A stretch of 36,721 nucleotides of DNA. Origin: a virus. Shown here piece after piece: positions 8,114 to 14,862 of this stretch; position 1 is the first letter of the stretch; each line of letters opens with the position of its first letter. The position numbers and the translations under genes are program-made. The stretch lies in IMG/VR virus record IMGVR_UViG_3300031576_000739, positions 1 through 36,721 of that record; one strand, written 5' to 3'. The notes under the pieces were generated by a model that was given only the letters and a program-made list of their open reading frames with translations, was not told where the DNA came from and searched no databases.

Positions 8114-10732
8114 ATGGGAAGATTTGATGATTTAATCCCAACTAAGACAATTACTCCTACAACTACTAATCGCTTCGGTGATCTGATACCTGGAAGTGGT
8201 AAAAAAAAGAAAGAATTGGATTTGGAAGAACTTGCTCGTCAAGCAAATATTCCCATTCCCAGTCGAGAACCAAAATTGTCTTTTTTGCAACGGTTGGGGG
8301 CTGGCTTGGGAGCTTTTACTACTGGAGAGGCAGTGGCTACTGGTCTTGAAAAAGGATTTGGAATTGGGGCAAAAACCTATTTGAAAGGGGTTGGCAAGGG
8401 TTTGGCTTCAGCTATTACTGGTCGAGATATAGGAGAGACTCAAAAAAGAAGTTATAAAGATATTTTGGAAAAAGCAGGAATGGAAAACAAAATCGCAAAA
8501 TTTGGATTAGGATTTCTGGGTGATGTATTACTTGACCCTACTACTTATTTTGGTGGTGCGATTGCCAAAGGAGTTGTAAAAGGGTTCAAAGTTGGCACTG
8601 GAGGTATTTTAAAAGGAATCGGCAAGGCAGCACCAAAAGCAGAAATAGGTTTACGCTTAGCTGGAAAGGGAGTAGAGGAGGCGTTTGGGAAAGCATTTAA
8701 GTTTGGATACGGAACAAGTAAGGGATTGCCAGAGAAAGCTTTGGAAATACAAAGTGCGCTTGCAAAAACAAAAGAAGGAATTGTTAGAAGTAATATAGAA
8801 AGACTTGGAACTGGGATACTTTCTAAATCACAGCAAGAAGAATTGGTTTCTAAACTTTTGGCAGGTAAAAGGGCAGAATTTGCAGGTCAAACTTCTGAAC
8901 AAGCATTGCAAATAGCTAAAAGTACTGATCCCCTAGTTCAAAAAACAATCCAAGAGCAAATTCAACGTTCTAGTAAGTTTGCTAAAGTCGCGGGAATAGA
9001 TGATCCCTATACTGTATATTTTCCTGGTATCGCTAAAGACAGATTGAAAAGATTTTTTGAAGGCACGCGAAATTTCCGAGTAGGAAGTGAAGGATATAAA
9101 AAGGAATTTAAGAATTTGCTCAAAGATGATGAATTAATAAGAAATCCAGCCGAAGCGTTTGCTCGCAGGGAATTTGAAATTGCCAAAGATAGCATTGTCA
9201 GAACGCAACTTAATAATATTGTCAAAGAGTTTGGCAAAAGAACAGATGAATTCAAAAATGCCGACGAAGCTTTGAAAGCAGGTTATCAGGCGGTAAAAGA
9301 AAAAGGAATGTTTGGTAAGGAAATTGGATATTTATTGGAAAAAGACAAAAAGTTTTTAGACAATCTTATTAGTCCCGAATTTTCAACAATAGATGCAATC
9401 GCCAAACATATTGGTTTTGATGCAATTACTAGTCTATTTAAGCGCTCAGTGACAGGACTATTTGCTCCTTTTCATGTTCGCAACTATGTTTCTGGTTTAA
9501 TTCAAAATTATGAAGTTTTGGGGATAGCAGCTTTGCGACCAGATAATATCGCTTTGGGACAGAGAATAGCATATAAAATGGCACGTGGAACAAATTTCGG
9601 AAATGAAACAATTAAACTATCAACTGGAATATTTAAACTTGATGCACTTGCAGCGAAATTTGTAAATAGGTTTGGCAATTCTTCTAGTTATATTGCAGAT
9701 ATTGCTGATGCAACTCGTGGAGCAGGAAATATTCCAGGCAGAATTTTCAGCAAACAAAGTTTAAAGACTACAGCTAAAACTTTGGGTTTAGGTCAACAAG
9801 CAATTCCTTTTCGGATAGCAAGAACAATAGGTAATTTTATTGAAACACAACAAAAGGCGACTGCTTATGTTACTGCTTTAAAAAAGGGTTTGAATATCGA
9901 GGAAGCATTGCATTTAGCAACCCGCGCCGGATTTGATTATCGGGCATTGACGGGTTTTGAAAGTAAAATACTACGGCGTATAATTCCTTTTTATTCTTTT
10001 ACCAGAAAAAATATAGAACTTCAGTTAAAAACTTTGGGTGAGAATCCGCAGAGAATAAATAATATAATTAAACTTTTAGGAGATATAGATATTGGAGGTA
10101 AGGTTTCAACTGAAGAGAAAGAAAATCTAGCAGATTTTCAAAAAGAACAATTTGTAACAAGAATTCCTGGTTTATCAAAATTTGGAGAACGGCAAATTGG
10201 TGTTGGATTTGGTACTCCCATAGAACAATTCGCTTCATTATTTGGACGAAATCCGATATTAAAACAAATTAGCTCATTTAATCCCTTAATTAAAGTTCCG
10301 ATTGAATTGAATATCGGCAAAGATACTTTCCGACAAAGAGATTTGAAAGATTCATATACTGCAAATGAATATAGTGCTGCACCACAATTTCTTAAAAATT
10401 TACTTAAAATACGACCAGTAGAAAAAGATGTTTATATTGAAGGTGAAAAAACTGGACAAAAGAAAACAACCTTTGTGGCTGATCCATATAGATTGTTGGT
10501 TGCTCGCAGTTTATTTACAGCGAGAGGAGCGAGTTATTTAGATAAAATGTTCGATGGTGATTTACAGGGATTTGCTAAATTTTTGGATTTGACCACAGGC
10601 GTTAAGGCCCAAGTGTTGGATGTCGAATCACAAAAATTCTTTAAAGAACGAGACAAACAACGAGAATTAGAAGAAATACTTGATCGTTACGATCTAATTA
10701 AAAAATTTGAGAAATATTATGTGCCTAAATAA
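8114..10732 (+). CDS. Large internal/ejected virion protein candidate
   Basis: 872 residues, the largest protein in the window. The N-terminus is basic and repeats NRFGDLIPG/GRFDDLIPT. It continues with Gly/Ala-rich amphipathic helices (LGAGLGAFTTGEAVATGLEKG, GFLGDVLLDPTTYFGG) and a long helical middle. A conserved-looking C-terminal block includes APFHVRNYVSGLIQNY and RIIPFYSFTRKNIELQL. This last pattern occurs in large inner-core or ejected proteins of short-tailed phages, which enter the host with the DNA. There is no lysozyme or protease motif. The lack of a tape measure elsewhere makes an ejection protein plausible. Function is inferred from length, composition and location. Confidence 0.5.
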   Translation: MGRFDDLIPTKTITPTTTNRFGDLIPGSGKKKKELDLEELARQANIPIPSREPKLSFLQRLGAGLGAFTTGEAVATGLEKGFGIGAKTYLKGVGKGLASAITGRDIGETQKRSYKDILEKAGMENKIAKFGLGFLGDVLLDPTTYFGGAIAKGVVKGFKVGTGGILKGIGKAAPKAEIGLRLAGKGVEEAFGKAFKFGYGTSKGLPEKALEIQSALAKTKEGIVRSNIERLGTGILSKSQQEELVSKLLAGKRAEFAGQTSEQALQIAKSTDPLVQKTIQEQIQRSSKFAKVAGIDDPYTVYFPGIAKDRLKRFFEGTRNFRVGSEGYKKEFKNLLKDDELIRNPAEAFARREFEIAKDSIVRTQLNNIVKEFGKRTDEFKNADEALKAGYQAVKEKGMFGKEIGYLLEKDKKFLDNLISPEFSTIDAIAKHIGFDAITSLFKRSVTGLFAPFHVRNYVSGLIQNYEVLGIAALRPDNIALGQRIAYKMARGTNFGNETIKLSTGIFKLDALAAKFVNRFGNSSSYIADIADATRGAGNIPGRIFSKQSLKTTAKTLGLGQQAIPFRIARTIGNFIETQQKATAYVTALKKGLNIEEALHLATRAGFDYRALTGFESKILRRIIPFYSFTRKNIELQLKTLGENPQRINNIIKLLGDIDIGGKVSTEEKENLADFQKEQFVTRIPGLSKFGERQIGVGFGTPIEQFASLFGRNPILKQISSFNPLIKVPIELNIGKDTFRQRDLKDSYTANEYSAAPQFLKNLLKIRPVEKDVYIEGEKTGQKKTTFVADPYRLLVARSLFTARGASYLDKMFDGDLQGFAKFLDLTTGVKAQVLDVESQKFFKERDKQRELEEILDRYDLIKKFEKYYVPK

Positions 10733-10951
10733 TTAACATGAGCTCCCGCCTGGCCCACACCATTGTTCTCGATCATCAGGATAACTTTCATTATTTATTG
10801 CTTGTTTATTAAATACGCCAATTAACCAAAGAATTCCTATATATAAAATTATGCCAATCAAAATCGAAGCCCAAACAGGAACATCAGGATATCCTTTTCG
10901 TTTTCGATCTTCATTAAGATTAAGAAGATCAGGTTGTATATCTTGTAACAT
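10733..10951 (-). CDS. Small single-pass membrane protein on the minus strand
   Basis: 72 residues and the only convincing minus-strand gene. A charged N-terminus (NEDRKRKGYPDVPVW) leads into a transmembrane helix (ASILIGIILYIGILWLIGVF) and a Cys-containing tail (WCGPGGSSC). Codon use in this frame looks as natural as in + strand genes. Its stop abuts the stop of the 872-residue gene, so the two converge, and it diverges from the holin-like gene at 11031. No clear promoter or ribosome site was found upstream. Placed next to the lysis genes, it might modulate lysis or exclude superinfection, but that is a guess. Confidence 0.55.
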   Translation of the reverse strand: MLQDIQPDLLNLNEDRKRKGYPDVPVWASILIGIILYIGILWLIGVFNKQAINNESYPDDREQWCGPGGSSC

Positions 10952-11030
10952 TATATTATTAACTCTTAAACATTAAGTAATTTTTGTCAAATGCCTCAAG
11001 ATTTTTCTCAATTAGGTGTAGAAACTTAAA

Positions 11031-11276
11031 ATGTCCGAACTCAATCCCGAAACGGTAGGAATAGGAGCGATTGCCTTAGCCCTCATTGGGCTTGTTTGGA
11101 AAATCTGGAAGGAACATTCCAGATTGACTGATAAAGTTGCTGATGTACTAGAAAAAAATGCTGTTAGCCATGAACATCTCAATCAATCAGTCAAGGAAAA
11201 TACCCAAGTTACTAAACAGACTCGAGATACTTTTTCTAAACTCATCACCCAGATTCTTAAAAGACCAAAAAAATAA
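11031..11276 (+). CDS. Holin-like/XhlA-like membrane protein
   Basis: 81 residues. An N-terminal transmembrane helix (TVGIGAIALALIGLVWKIW) is followed by a polar coiled-coil region (LTDKVADVLEKNAVSHEHLNQSVKEN) and a basic tail (ILKRPKK). This is the layout of single-span holin or XhlA/BhlA-type lysis proteins. It overlaps the next membrane protein through TAATG and sits just upstream of cell-wall enzymes, the normal place for a holin. Confidence 0.6.
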   Translation: MSELNPETVGIGAIALALIGLVWKIWKEHSRLTDKVADVLEKNAVSHEHLNQSVKENTQVTKQTRDTFSKLITQILKRPKK

Positions 11277-11602
11277 TGTTGGAACAAATCCTCAATATTG
11301 CCATTTTAGTAATCAGATTTCTGATTTTTGTTCCCTTGATTTGGTTTATCACTTGGCAATGGCCGATGAGAAAAATCAATGGTGATGCAATAATTATTAG
11401 ACGAATTGTATTGAAATTTGTCATTTCCATCGCTCTTTTGATTGGCAATTTGCTGTATAGCAGAATTTGGTTGTTTTTGGGACAGCCAGAAATAGCTCTA
11501 AATTTGACTACATCCTTTATTTTTCTTATTACCAATTCAATAGTTTTATTTACTGTGTGGCAAGCGGTTATTGAAATTAGAAAATTAAACAAGAACCAAT
11601 AA
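11276..11602 (+). CDS. Holin-like multi-span membrane protein
   Basis: 108 residues with about three hydrophobic helices (IAILVIRFLIFVPLIWFITW, IVLKFVISIALLIGNLLY, LTTSFIFLITNSIVLFTVW) and a short basic C-terminus. It starts on the TAATG of the previous membrane gene and is followed one base after its stop by the papain-like peptidase gene. A partner holin or antiholin is the most economical reading. No family motif is visible. Confidence 0.55.
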   Translation: MLEQILNIAILVIRFLIFVPLIWFITWQWPMRKINGDAIIIRRIVLKFVISIALLIGNLLYSRIWLFLGQPEIALNLTTSFIFLITNSIVLFTVWQAVIEIRKLNKNQ

Positions 11603-11603
11603 A

Positions 11604-12524
11604 ATGGTTAATAAACAAATAATTGAACAATTAGGAACAGGATCAGTAAAACAACCCAAAGATATTCGGGATTTTCGGGCCGAACCTGTATTTGGAGTTG
11701 TGGTCATTGACTGGTCAAAAGAGTTTAGATTATCTGAACCACCGAATGAAAATCAAGATGGTTCTAATTCTTGCGTTTCCCAAGCCTGGAGTTATTATCA
11801 CTGGCAATTGACTGGTAAAAACTATTCCAGACGGAGTTTATACTCTCGCATATTTTTACCTCAAAGCGGGGCTTATCTGCGGGATGGCGGCAAGGAGCTG
11901 ACCAGTAAGGGCCAAGCCACCCGCGATGAGGCATCTGATCCAATGCCGCAGACCGAAACTGCCATGCGTTTGCGAGAAGGGATCACTGCTGAAGAGGAAG
12001 CCTCGGATATTGAGCAAGCCTATTACGCCTTTCAGGAAGAGGTAATAGATTATTACGCGGTTTCTATCAGGGATTATAAAGGTGTCATATTTGGAGTACG
12101 AGGCACTTGGCAAGCCTGGGCTGATTTAACCAATCCAGTTCTGCCAACTGATAATAATTACTGGTATCACGCTCTCTATGGCATGGGTTACCACCTGCAC
12201 AATGGACAAAAATGTATTATCGCGAAATCTAGCTGGTGTGGGACCCAATCAGGTCATCACGAACATCATATTAAAGAGGATTACTTCAAATCAGGAGGAA
12301 TTTATAATAATTGGGTTTTAATCCCAAAGGAGACAAAAATCATGATCGAGTTCGTAAAAAACGAATCTATCCCCGGAGAATATGGCATTCTCGTTTCCTC
12401 CAAAGTGGGGACACAGTATGTACCTGCTTCCACGCCAGAGGATTTGAAACAAAGAATGCCTAATGTGCCTGTCAATCCTGATGGCACGATTGATTATTCT
12501 AAAGCTAGAAAAATAATATTATAA
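11604..12524 (+). CDS. Papain-like (C1A-type) cysteine peptidase
   Basis: 306 residues. The papain signature is present in variant form: oxyanion Gln51 and catalytic Cys57 in NQDGSNSCVSQAW, and catalytic His189 in YWYHALYGMGYHLHNG. The strand leading to the third catalytic residue is IIAKSSWCG. In canonical C1A enzymes this reads KNSWG; here the Asn is Ser209, which may weaken or retune activity. An Asp/Glu-rich insertion lies at about 110-150. The C-terminal 70 residues after the catalytic domain are unassigned. No signal peptide is seen. Sitting between holin-like and CHAP genes, it may help lysis by cutting peptide cross-links or envelope protein, though a maturation or host-targeted protease is also possible. 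Confidence 0.75.
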   Translation: MVNKQIIEQLGTGSVKQPKDIRDFRAEPVFGVVVIDWSKEFRLSEPPNENQDGSNSCVSQAWSYYHWQLTGKNYSRRSLYSRIFLPQSGAYLRDGGKELTSKGQATRDEASDPMPQTETAMRLREGITAEEEASDIEQAYYAFQEEVIDYYAVSIRDYKGVIFGVRGTWQAWADLTNPVLPTDNNYWYHALYGMGYHLHNGQKCIIAKSSWCGTQSGHHEHHIKEDYFKSGGIYNNWVLIPKETKIMIEFVKNESIPGEYGILVSSKVGTQYVPASTPEDLKQRMPNVPVNPDGTIDYSKARKIIL

Positions 12525-12536
12525 CTTATAAGTTAT
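12521..12536. repeat. 16-bp perfect palindrome
   Basis: ATAACTTATAAGTTAT is self-complementary. It overlaps the stop codon of the peptidase gene and ends one base before the ATG of the next small ORF. It could be a dimeric-protein operator or a weak hairpin. No T-run follows. Confidence 0.5.
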
Positions 12537-12665
12537 ATGTCCAAAAATTTAGCCACATCGATTGGCGAAAAAGAGGACTTGGATATTGATTGGATTCCTC
12601 TAGAAGAAGATTTGGATGAGCCTCCTCCTCCTTTTCCTCTCGCGCCAGCTAGTGTTAATCCTTAA
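12537..12665 (+). CDS. 42-residue acidic/proline-rich ORF, in frame with CHAP gene
   Basis: Runs from ATG 12537 to TAA 12663-12665. The sequence is acidic (GEKEDLDIDWIPLEEDLDE) and ends in a Pro-rich stretch (PPPPFPLAPASVNP). The next codons in the same frame (HYHTKR) run into the transmembrane helix of the CHAP protein with no further stop. It therefore reads like the cytoplasmic tail of that protein, separated by one TAA. It may be an independent small gene, the upstream half of a readthrough product, or the 5' part of a broken gene. Confidence 0.5.
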   Translation: MSKNLATSIGEKEDLDIDWIPLEEDLDEPPPPFPLAPASVNP

Positions 12666-12692
12666 CATTATCATACGAAACGATTTTTAGTT

Positions 12693-13160
12693 TTGCTGGC
12701 GGTTGTAATTTTCTTACTGATATTCCTTCTGTTATTTGTCAAGAAAGCCAAAAGCCAACCTAATTATGACTTACCTCACCAAATTCATCCTTTGGCTGGC
12801 CTTCATCAGGGAGTTTTATACAAAAATGAAGAAAAAACCCGAATGGCCTATGATATTTGGCGAGCCGAACAGCTCGTGGGACGATATGGGGGACAATGCA
12901 TCATCTTTGCCCGTTTCTTTACTGGAAGAGATGAAGTGGCGGGCATGGCGAAAAATCTTCAAACTAATTCAAATACAGCAAGCATTGGGGCAATCGTTAA
13001 AACCCGCGAATCTGCAGATGGCCACGTGGCCGTTGTCCTGGACATCCAGAATGAAGCCATATATGTGGTTGAATCAAACTATAATCTTACCGGACGAATT
13101 ACGACCAGATGGTTGGAGCTGGGAGATAAAAATATAATTGATTATTTAACTTTTGATTGA
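12693..13160 (+). CDS. Membrane-anchored CHAP-domain cell-wall hydrolase
   Basis: 155 residues if translation starts at TTG 12693. An N-terminal transmembrane anchor (VVIFLLIFLLLFV) is followed by a CHAP-type domain. Catalytic Cys69 lies in GGQCIIFARFF, His111 in GHVAVVLDI, and polar residues in YVVESNYN provide the third position. CHAP enzymes are amidases or endopeptidases that cut peptidoglycan; the anchor suggests display across the host membrane. The length is short for an endolysin but enough for one CHAP domain. There is no ATG and no ribosome site. The frame is continuous, through one TAA, with the 42-residue ORF upstream, so this could be the distal part of a longer protein. Confidence 0.7.
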   Translation: MLAVVIFLLIFLLLFVKKAKSQPNYDLPHQIHPLAGLHQGVLYKNEEKTRMAYDIWRAEQLVGRYGGQCIIFARFFTGRDEVAGMAKNLQTNSNTASIGAIVKTRESADGHVAVVLDIQNEAIYVVESNYNLTGRITTRWLELGDKNIIDYLTFD

Positions 13161-13174
13161 GAGGGGGTGAAAAA

Positions 13175-13345
13175 ATGACTTTTTTTCTTACTTTTTTGAA
13201 AGGGAAATTAACGTATTTTGTAGCTGGAGTAATAGTTGTTTGGGCTTTTGTTGGTTATTTTTCAGGTAATCATGATTGGGAAGCGGCATCAAAGCTATTA
13301 TTTGAAGGATTGGCTGTTTTTGGAATAAGGCGAGCTATTACTTAA
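13175..13345 (+). CDS. Small membrane protein
   Basis: 56 residues from ATG 13175, chosen because the purine-rich GAGGGGGTGA lies just before it. One transmembrane helix (LTYFVAGVIVVWAFVGYF) is followed by an amphipathic end (WEAASKLLFEGLAVFGIRRAI) that resembles the tails of small phage lysis-region membrane proteins. The stop lies inside the base of the folded element at 13343-13431. A holin accessory role is possible, but no family is recognised. Confidence 0.6.
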   Translation: MTFFLTFLKGKLTYFVAGVIVVWAFVGYFSGNHDWEAASKLLFEGLAVFGIRRAIT

Positions 13346-13431
13346 TAGCTTTTAACTGGGCTGGAAGCCATAAAACAATATAGTTTCTTTTTAGAAACTA
13401 GGGCTTTATCCAGCCTAGCCAAAAACTATTA
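13343..13431 (+). ncRNA. Folded RNA element upstream of HNH endonuclease
   Basis: Nested pairing spans the whole stretch. TAATAG+TTTT (13343-13353) pairs with AAAA+CTATTA (13421-13431), with one mismatch. CTGGGCTGGA (13356-13365) pairs with TCCAGCCTAG (13409-13418), with one G-U. AGCC (13366-13369) pairs with GGCT (13402-13405). An apical hairpin TAGTTTC/GAAACTA occupies 13381-13400. The last paired base touches the ribosome site AAGGAGG (13431-13437). It may be a translational regulator of the downstream gene, a processing site or a free RNA. No T-run follows, so it is not an ordinary terminator. Confidence 0.55.
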
Positions 13432-13441
13432 AGGAGGAACT

Positions 13442-14089
13442 ATGCGAGTACAGGGAGAATTGTATTGCAAGAGTGTTTACTTAATAATAGTATTGATTTA
13501 TAATACATTCATGGTAAACAAAACTTGCAATATATGTAGCAGGTCATTTAAGGTGGATAACTATAGAAGGCTTAGTGCAAAGTTCTGTTCGATAATTTGT
13601 CGCTCTAAGTGGCAGAGTCAGAACATCGTCCTTAATAAGCACCCTGGATGGAAAGGGGGTAGAATAAGACATTCAGAGGGTTATATGCTAATTAAGCAAC
13701 CCAATCATCCATTTGCTAATAAGGGTGGTTATCTTCCAGAACATCGATTAATTCTTGAAAAACTTTTGGGCAAATTTATTGACCCACAAAAGTTTCATGT
13801 TCACCATATCGATGGGGTAAAGACAAATAATTCTACAAATAATTTGTTGTTACTTAGCCCTCTCGAACATTATAGGATAGAAAAAGGGTGGAAGATAATT
13901 GACGGTATATGGTGGAAAACCTGTGGCTTTTGTAAAAGATTCCTGAAAACAGAAGGAAACTTTTATAAAAGGACAACAGGACAATACGTTTCCCAATGTA
14001 TCGAATGTTGTGCCTTGATTTATGAACAGAAAAAGGAGAAACAAAAATGGTTGCTAAGGAAGAAAAAGTTTGCGACTACTGCCACCTGA
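13442..14089 (+). CDS. HNH homing endonuclease (free-standing)
   Basis: 215 residues from ATG 13442, preceded by a perfect AAGGAGG. Two zinc-knuckle-like Cys pairs in the N-terminal part (CNICSRSF, FCSIICRSKW) lead to the HNH core: GGYLPEHRLILEKLLG, HVHHIDGVKTNNSTNNLLLLS, then LEHYRIEK. A C-terminal Cys cluster (CGFCKRF, CIECC) follows. Such HNH_3-type enzymes nick or cut DNA and spread as mobile genes between phages. An in-frame ATG at 13511 begins MVNKTCNIC, a more usual start for the family; TATAAT at 13499 lies just before it. The first 23 residues may thus be an added leader. It overlaps the next gene by 43 nt. No split gene or intron was seen around it. Confidence 0.85.
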   Translation: MRVQGELYCKSVYLIIVLIYNTFMVNKTCNICSRSFKVDNYRRLSAKFCSIICRSKWQSQNIVLNKHPGWKGGRIRHSEGYMLIKQPNHPFANKGGYLPEHRLILEKLLGKFIDPQKFHVHHIDGVKTNNSTNNLLLLSPLEHYRIEKGWKIIDGIWWKTCGFCKRFLKTEGNFYKRTTGQYVSQCIECCALIYEQKKEKQKWLLRKKKFATTAT

Positions 14090-14265
14090 TTATCAGTCTA
14101 GGAATGAAGCACGTAACCTTCAAGAAGCCAGGTACTAAAGGACTTGATCCCAAAGATTACCTGCATTTCCACAGTCGGACTGATGACGATTGTGCCACCA
14201 AGCAAATGCGCCAGTCGAATCAGAAGAGGAGAGAAAATGAAAAACATCTATCTCATCTTCTGTGA
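14047..14265 (+). CDS. Small zinc-binding phage protein
   Basis: 72 residues from an ATG with AAGGAG at 14033-14038. A CDYC pair near the N-terminus, His in HVTF, and LHFHSRTDDDCATK suggest one bound zinc formed by Cys and His ligands. The C-terminus is basic and helical. It overlaps the end of the HNH gene and the start of the next small zinc gene. It may bind nucleic acid or a host protein; no specific role can be read. Confidence 0.6.
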   Translation: MVAKEEKVCDYCHLIISLGMKHVTFKKPGTKGLDPKDYLHFHSRTDDDCATKQMRQSNQKRRENEKHLSHLL

Positions 14266-14434
14266 GCGATGCATGAAACTCACCAAACACGCGTTGGCAC
14301 ACCACGACCACGGGGCCTTTATCATCTGCCTGGAGTGTTATCTCAAAGCACTTCAGATACTCAAACAAAGCTCACCAAGAAGGTCAAATGATGAGGACGC
14401 TAAAGACGTTCTCACGTCAATTCTCCTGCCTTAG
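14237..14434 (+). CDS. Small zinc-ribbon protein
   Basis: 65 residues from ATG 14237, chosen over upstream starts because AGAGGAG lies 5 nt before it. Two CxxC pairs (FCERCMKL and ICLECYLK) about 22 residues apart suggest a zinc ribbon, with His-rich AHHDHG between. It ends just before a rho-independent terminator, so this is the last gene of its transcription unit. Confidence 0.6.
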   Translation: MKNIYLIFCERCMKLTKHALAHHDHGAFIICLECYLKALQILKQSSPRRSNDEDAKDVLTSILLP

Positions 14435-14446
14435 CCCGCCAGGGCA

Positions 14447-14477
14447 CCGCTTAAGTTCATGCTTAGGCGGTTTTCTT
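14447..14477 (+). terminator. Rho-independent terminator
   Basis: CCGCTTAAG (14447-14455) pairs with CTTAGGCGG (14462-14470) with one G-U, around a TTCATG loop. TTTTCTT follows directly. It ends the transcript that contains the small zinc genes and is followed within 3 nt by a new promoter. Confidence 0.8.
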
Positions 14478-14479
14478 AC

Positions 14480-14509
14480 TTGACAAAATAAGGGGGTATT
14501 ATTTATTAT
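14480..14509 (+). promoter_or_regulatory. Promoter with AGGGGGTAT motif, copy 1
   Basis: TTGACA (14480-14485), an 18-nt spacer and TATTAT (14504-14509). A perfect TATAAT at 14507 would give a 21-nt spacer. Transcription would start at about 14516, essentially at the ATG of the next gene, giving a leaderless message. The spacer contains AGGGGGTAT, which also occurs in the promoter at 14659. Confidence 0.7.
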
Positions 14510-14516
14510 AATAAAT

Positions 14517-14675
14517 ATGGCTACTAAACTTGAAAAAACTTTTGCCTTAGAGGAATTCAAGGAATGGGGCAGAAAAGGCGGATTAAAGACTGCCGAATTA
14601 TATCCTTTGGAAATTCGCAGAAAATACTGGAAAAGAGTAGGTAGACCCAAAAAGAGACTTGACAAAAAGAAATAG
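14517..14675 (+). CDS. Small basic KGG/AT-hook-like protein
   Basis: 52 residues, strongly basic. EWGRKGG (residues 16-22) resembles the KGG repeat of small stress-type proteins, and VGRPKKR (41-47) matches the core of an AT-hook that inserts in the minor groove of A/T DNA. The C-terminus is DKKK. It sits between two promoters sharing AGGGGGTAT, and its stop codon overlaps the second copy. It could bind these sites and control both, but that is inferred from position. No ribosome site exists, in line with a leaderless transcript. Confidence 0.6.
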   Translation: MATKLEKTFALEEFKEWGRKGGLKTAELYPLEIRRKYWKRVGRPKKRLDKKK

Positions 14676-14687
14676 GGGGTATATACT
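14659..14687 (+). promoter_or_regulatory. Promoter with AGGGGGTAT motif, copy 2
   Basis: TTGACA (14659-14664), exactly 17 nt, TATACT (14682-14687). The -35 lies within the 3' end of the basic small gene. AGGGGGTAT occupies 14674-14682, directly before the -10. This should drive the run of small genes and the SSB-like gene that follow. Confidence 0.75.
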
Positions 14688-14701
14688 ATCTCCGTAAGCT
14701 C

Positions 14702-14805
14702 GTTAATTAACAAATTGTGGATAACCAAAAAGACATGAAATTAGGCAAAGCGTTTGAGCTAGAACAATATGTATTCCACAAAGAAGTGTCGAGTTTGTGG
14801 ATAAC
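14702..14805. other. Candidate replication origin: DnaA boxes
   Basis: Two perfect DnaA boxes in the same orientation (TGTGGATAA at 14716-14724 and 14796-14804; reverse complement TTATCCACA) are embedded in identical TTGTGGATAAC 11-mers exactly 80 bp apart. A two-mismatch box in the other orientation (TATTCCACA) is at 14772-14780. A 10-bp palindrome GTTAATTAAC (14702-14711) lies just left. The region is AT-rich and directly downstream of a strong promoter. This suggests host DnaA recruitment to start phage replication, or DnaA-regulated transcription. Confidence 0.5.
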
Positions 14806-14860
14806 AATACCTTTCTTAATCTTTATGCTATCCCTTTTATGGGATTTGTTAATAAGGTAA
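14735..14860 (+). CDS. 41-residue membrane peptide
   Basis: Begins ATG 14735 and ends TAA 14858-14860. A charged start (MKLGKAFELEQYVFHKE) runs into one hydrophobic helix (SLWITIPFLIFMLSLLWDLL). It is the first ORF after the promoter at 14659 and ends 2 nt before the next ATG. It overlaps the second DnaA box. No ribosome site is seen. The amphipathic-plus-transmembrane pattern supports a real peptide, but evidence is limited. Confidence 0.4.
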   Translation: MKLGKAFELEQYVFHKEVSSLWITIPFLIFMLSLLWDLLIR

Positions 14861-14862
14861 TT

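Noticed and set aside
10991-11029. 12-codon ORF before the first holin-like gene
   Set aside because: Too short to support; could be a leader peptide but no ribosome site or attenuator seen.
12736-13137. 133-residue + strand ORF inside the CHAP gene
   Set aside because: It is a shadow frame; the CHAP frame carries Cys/His motifs and membrane anchor.
13343-14089. Group I intron around the HNH gene
   Set aside because: No flanking exon halves of one gene can be joined, so a free-standing homing gene is the simpler reading.
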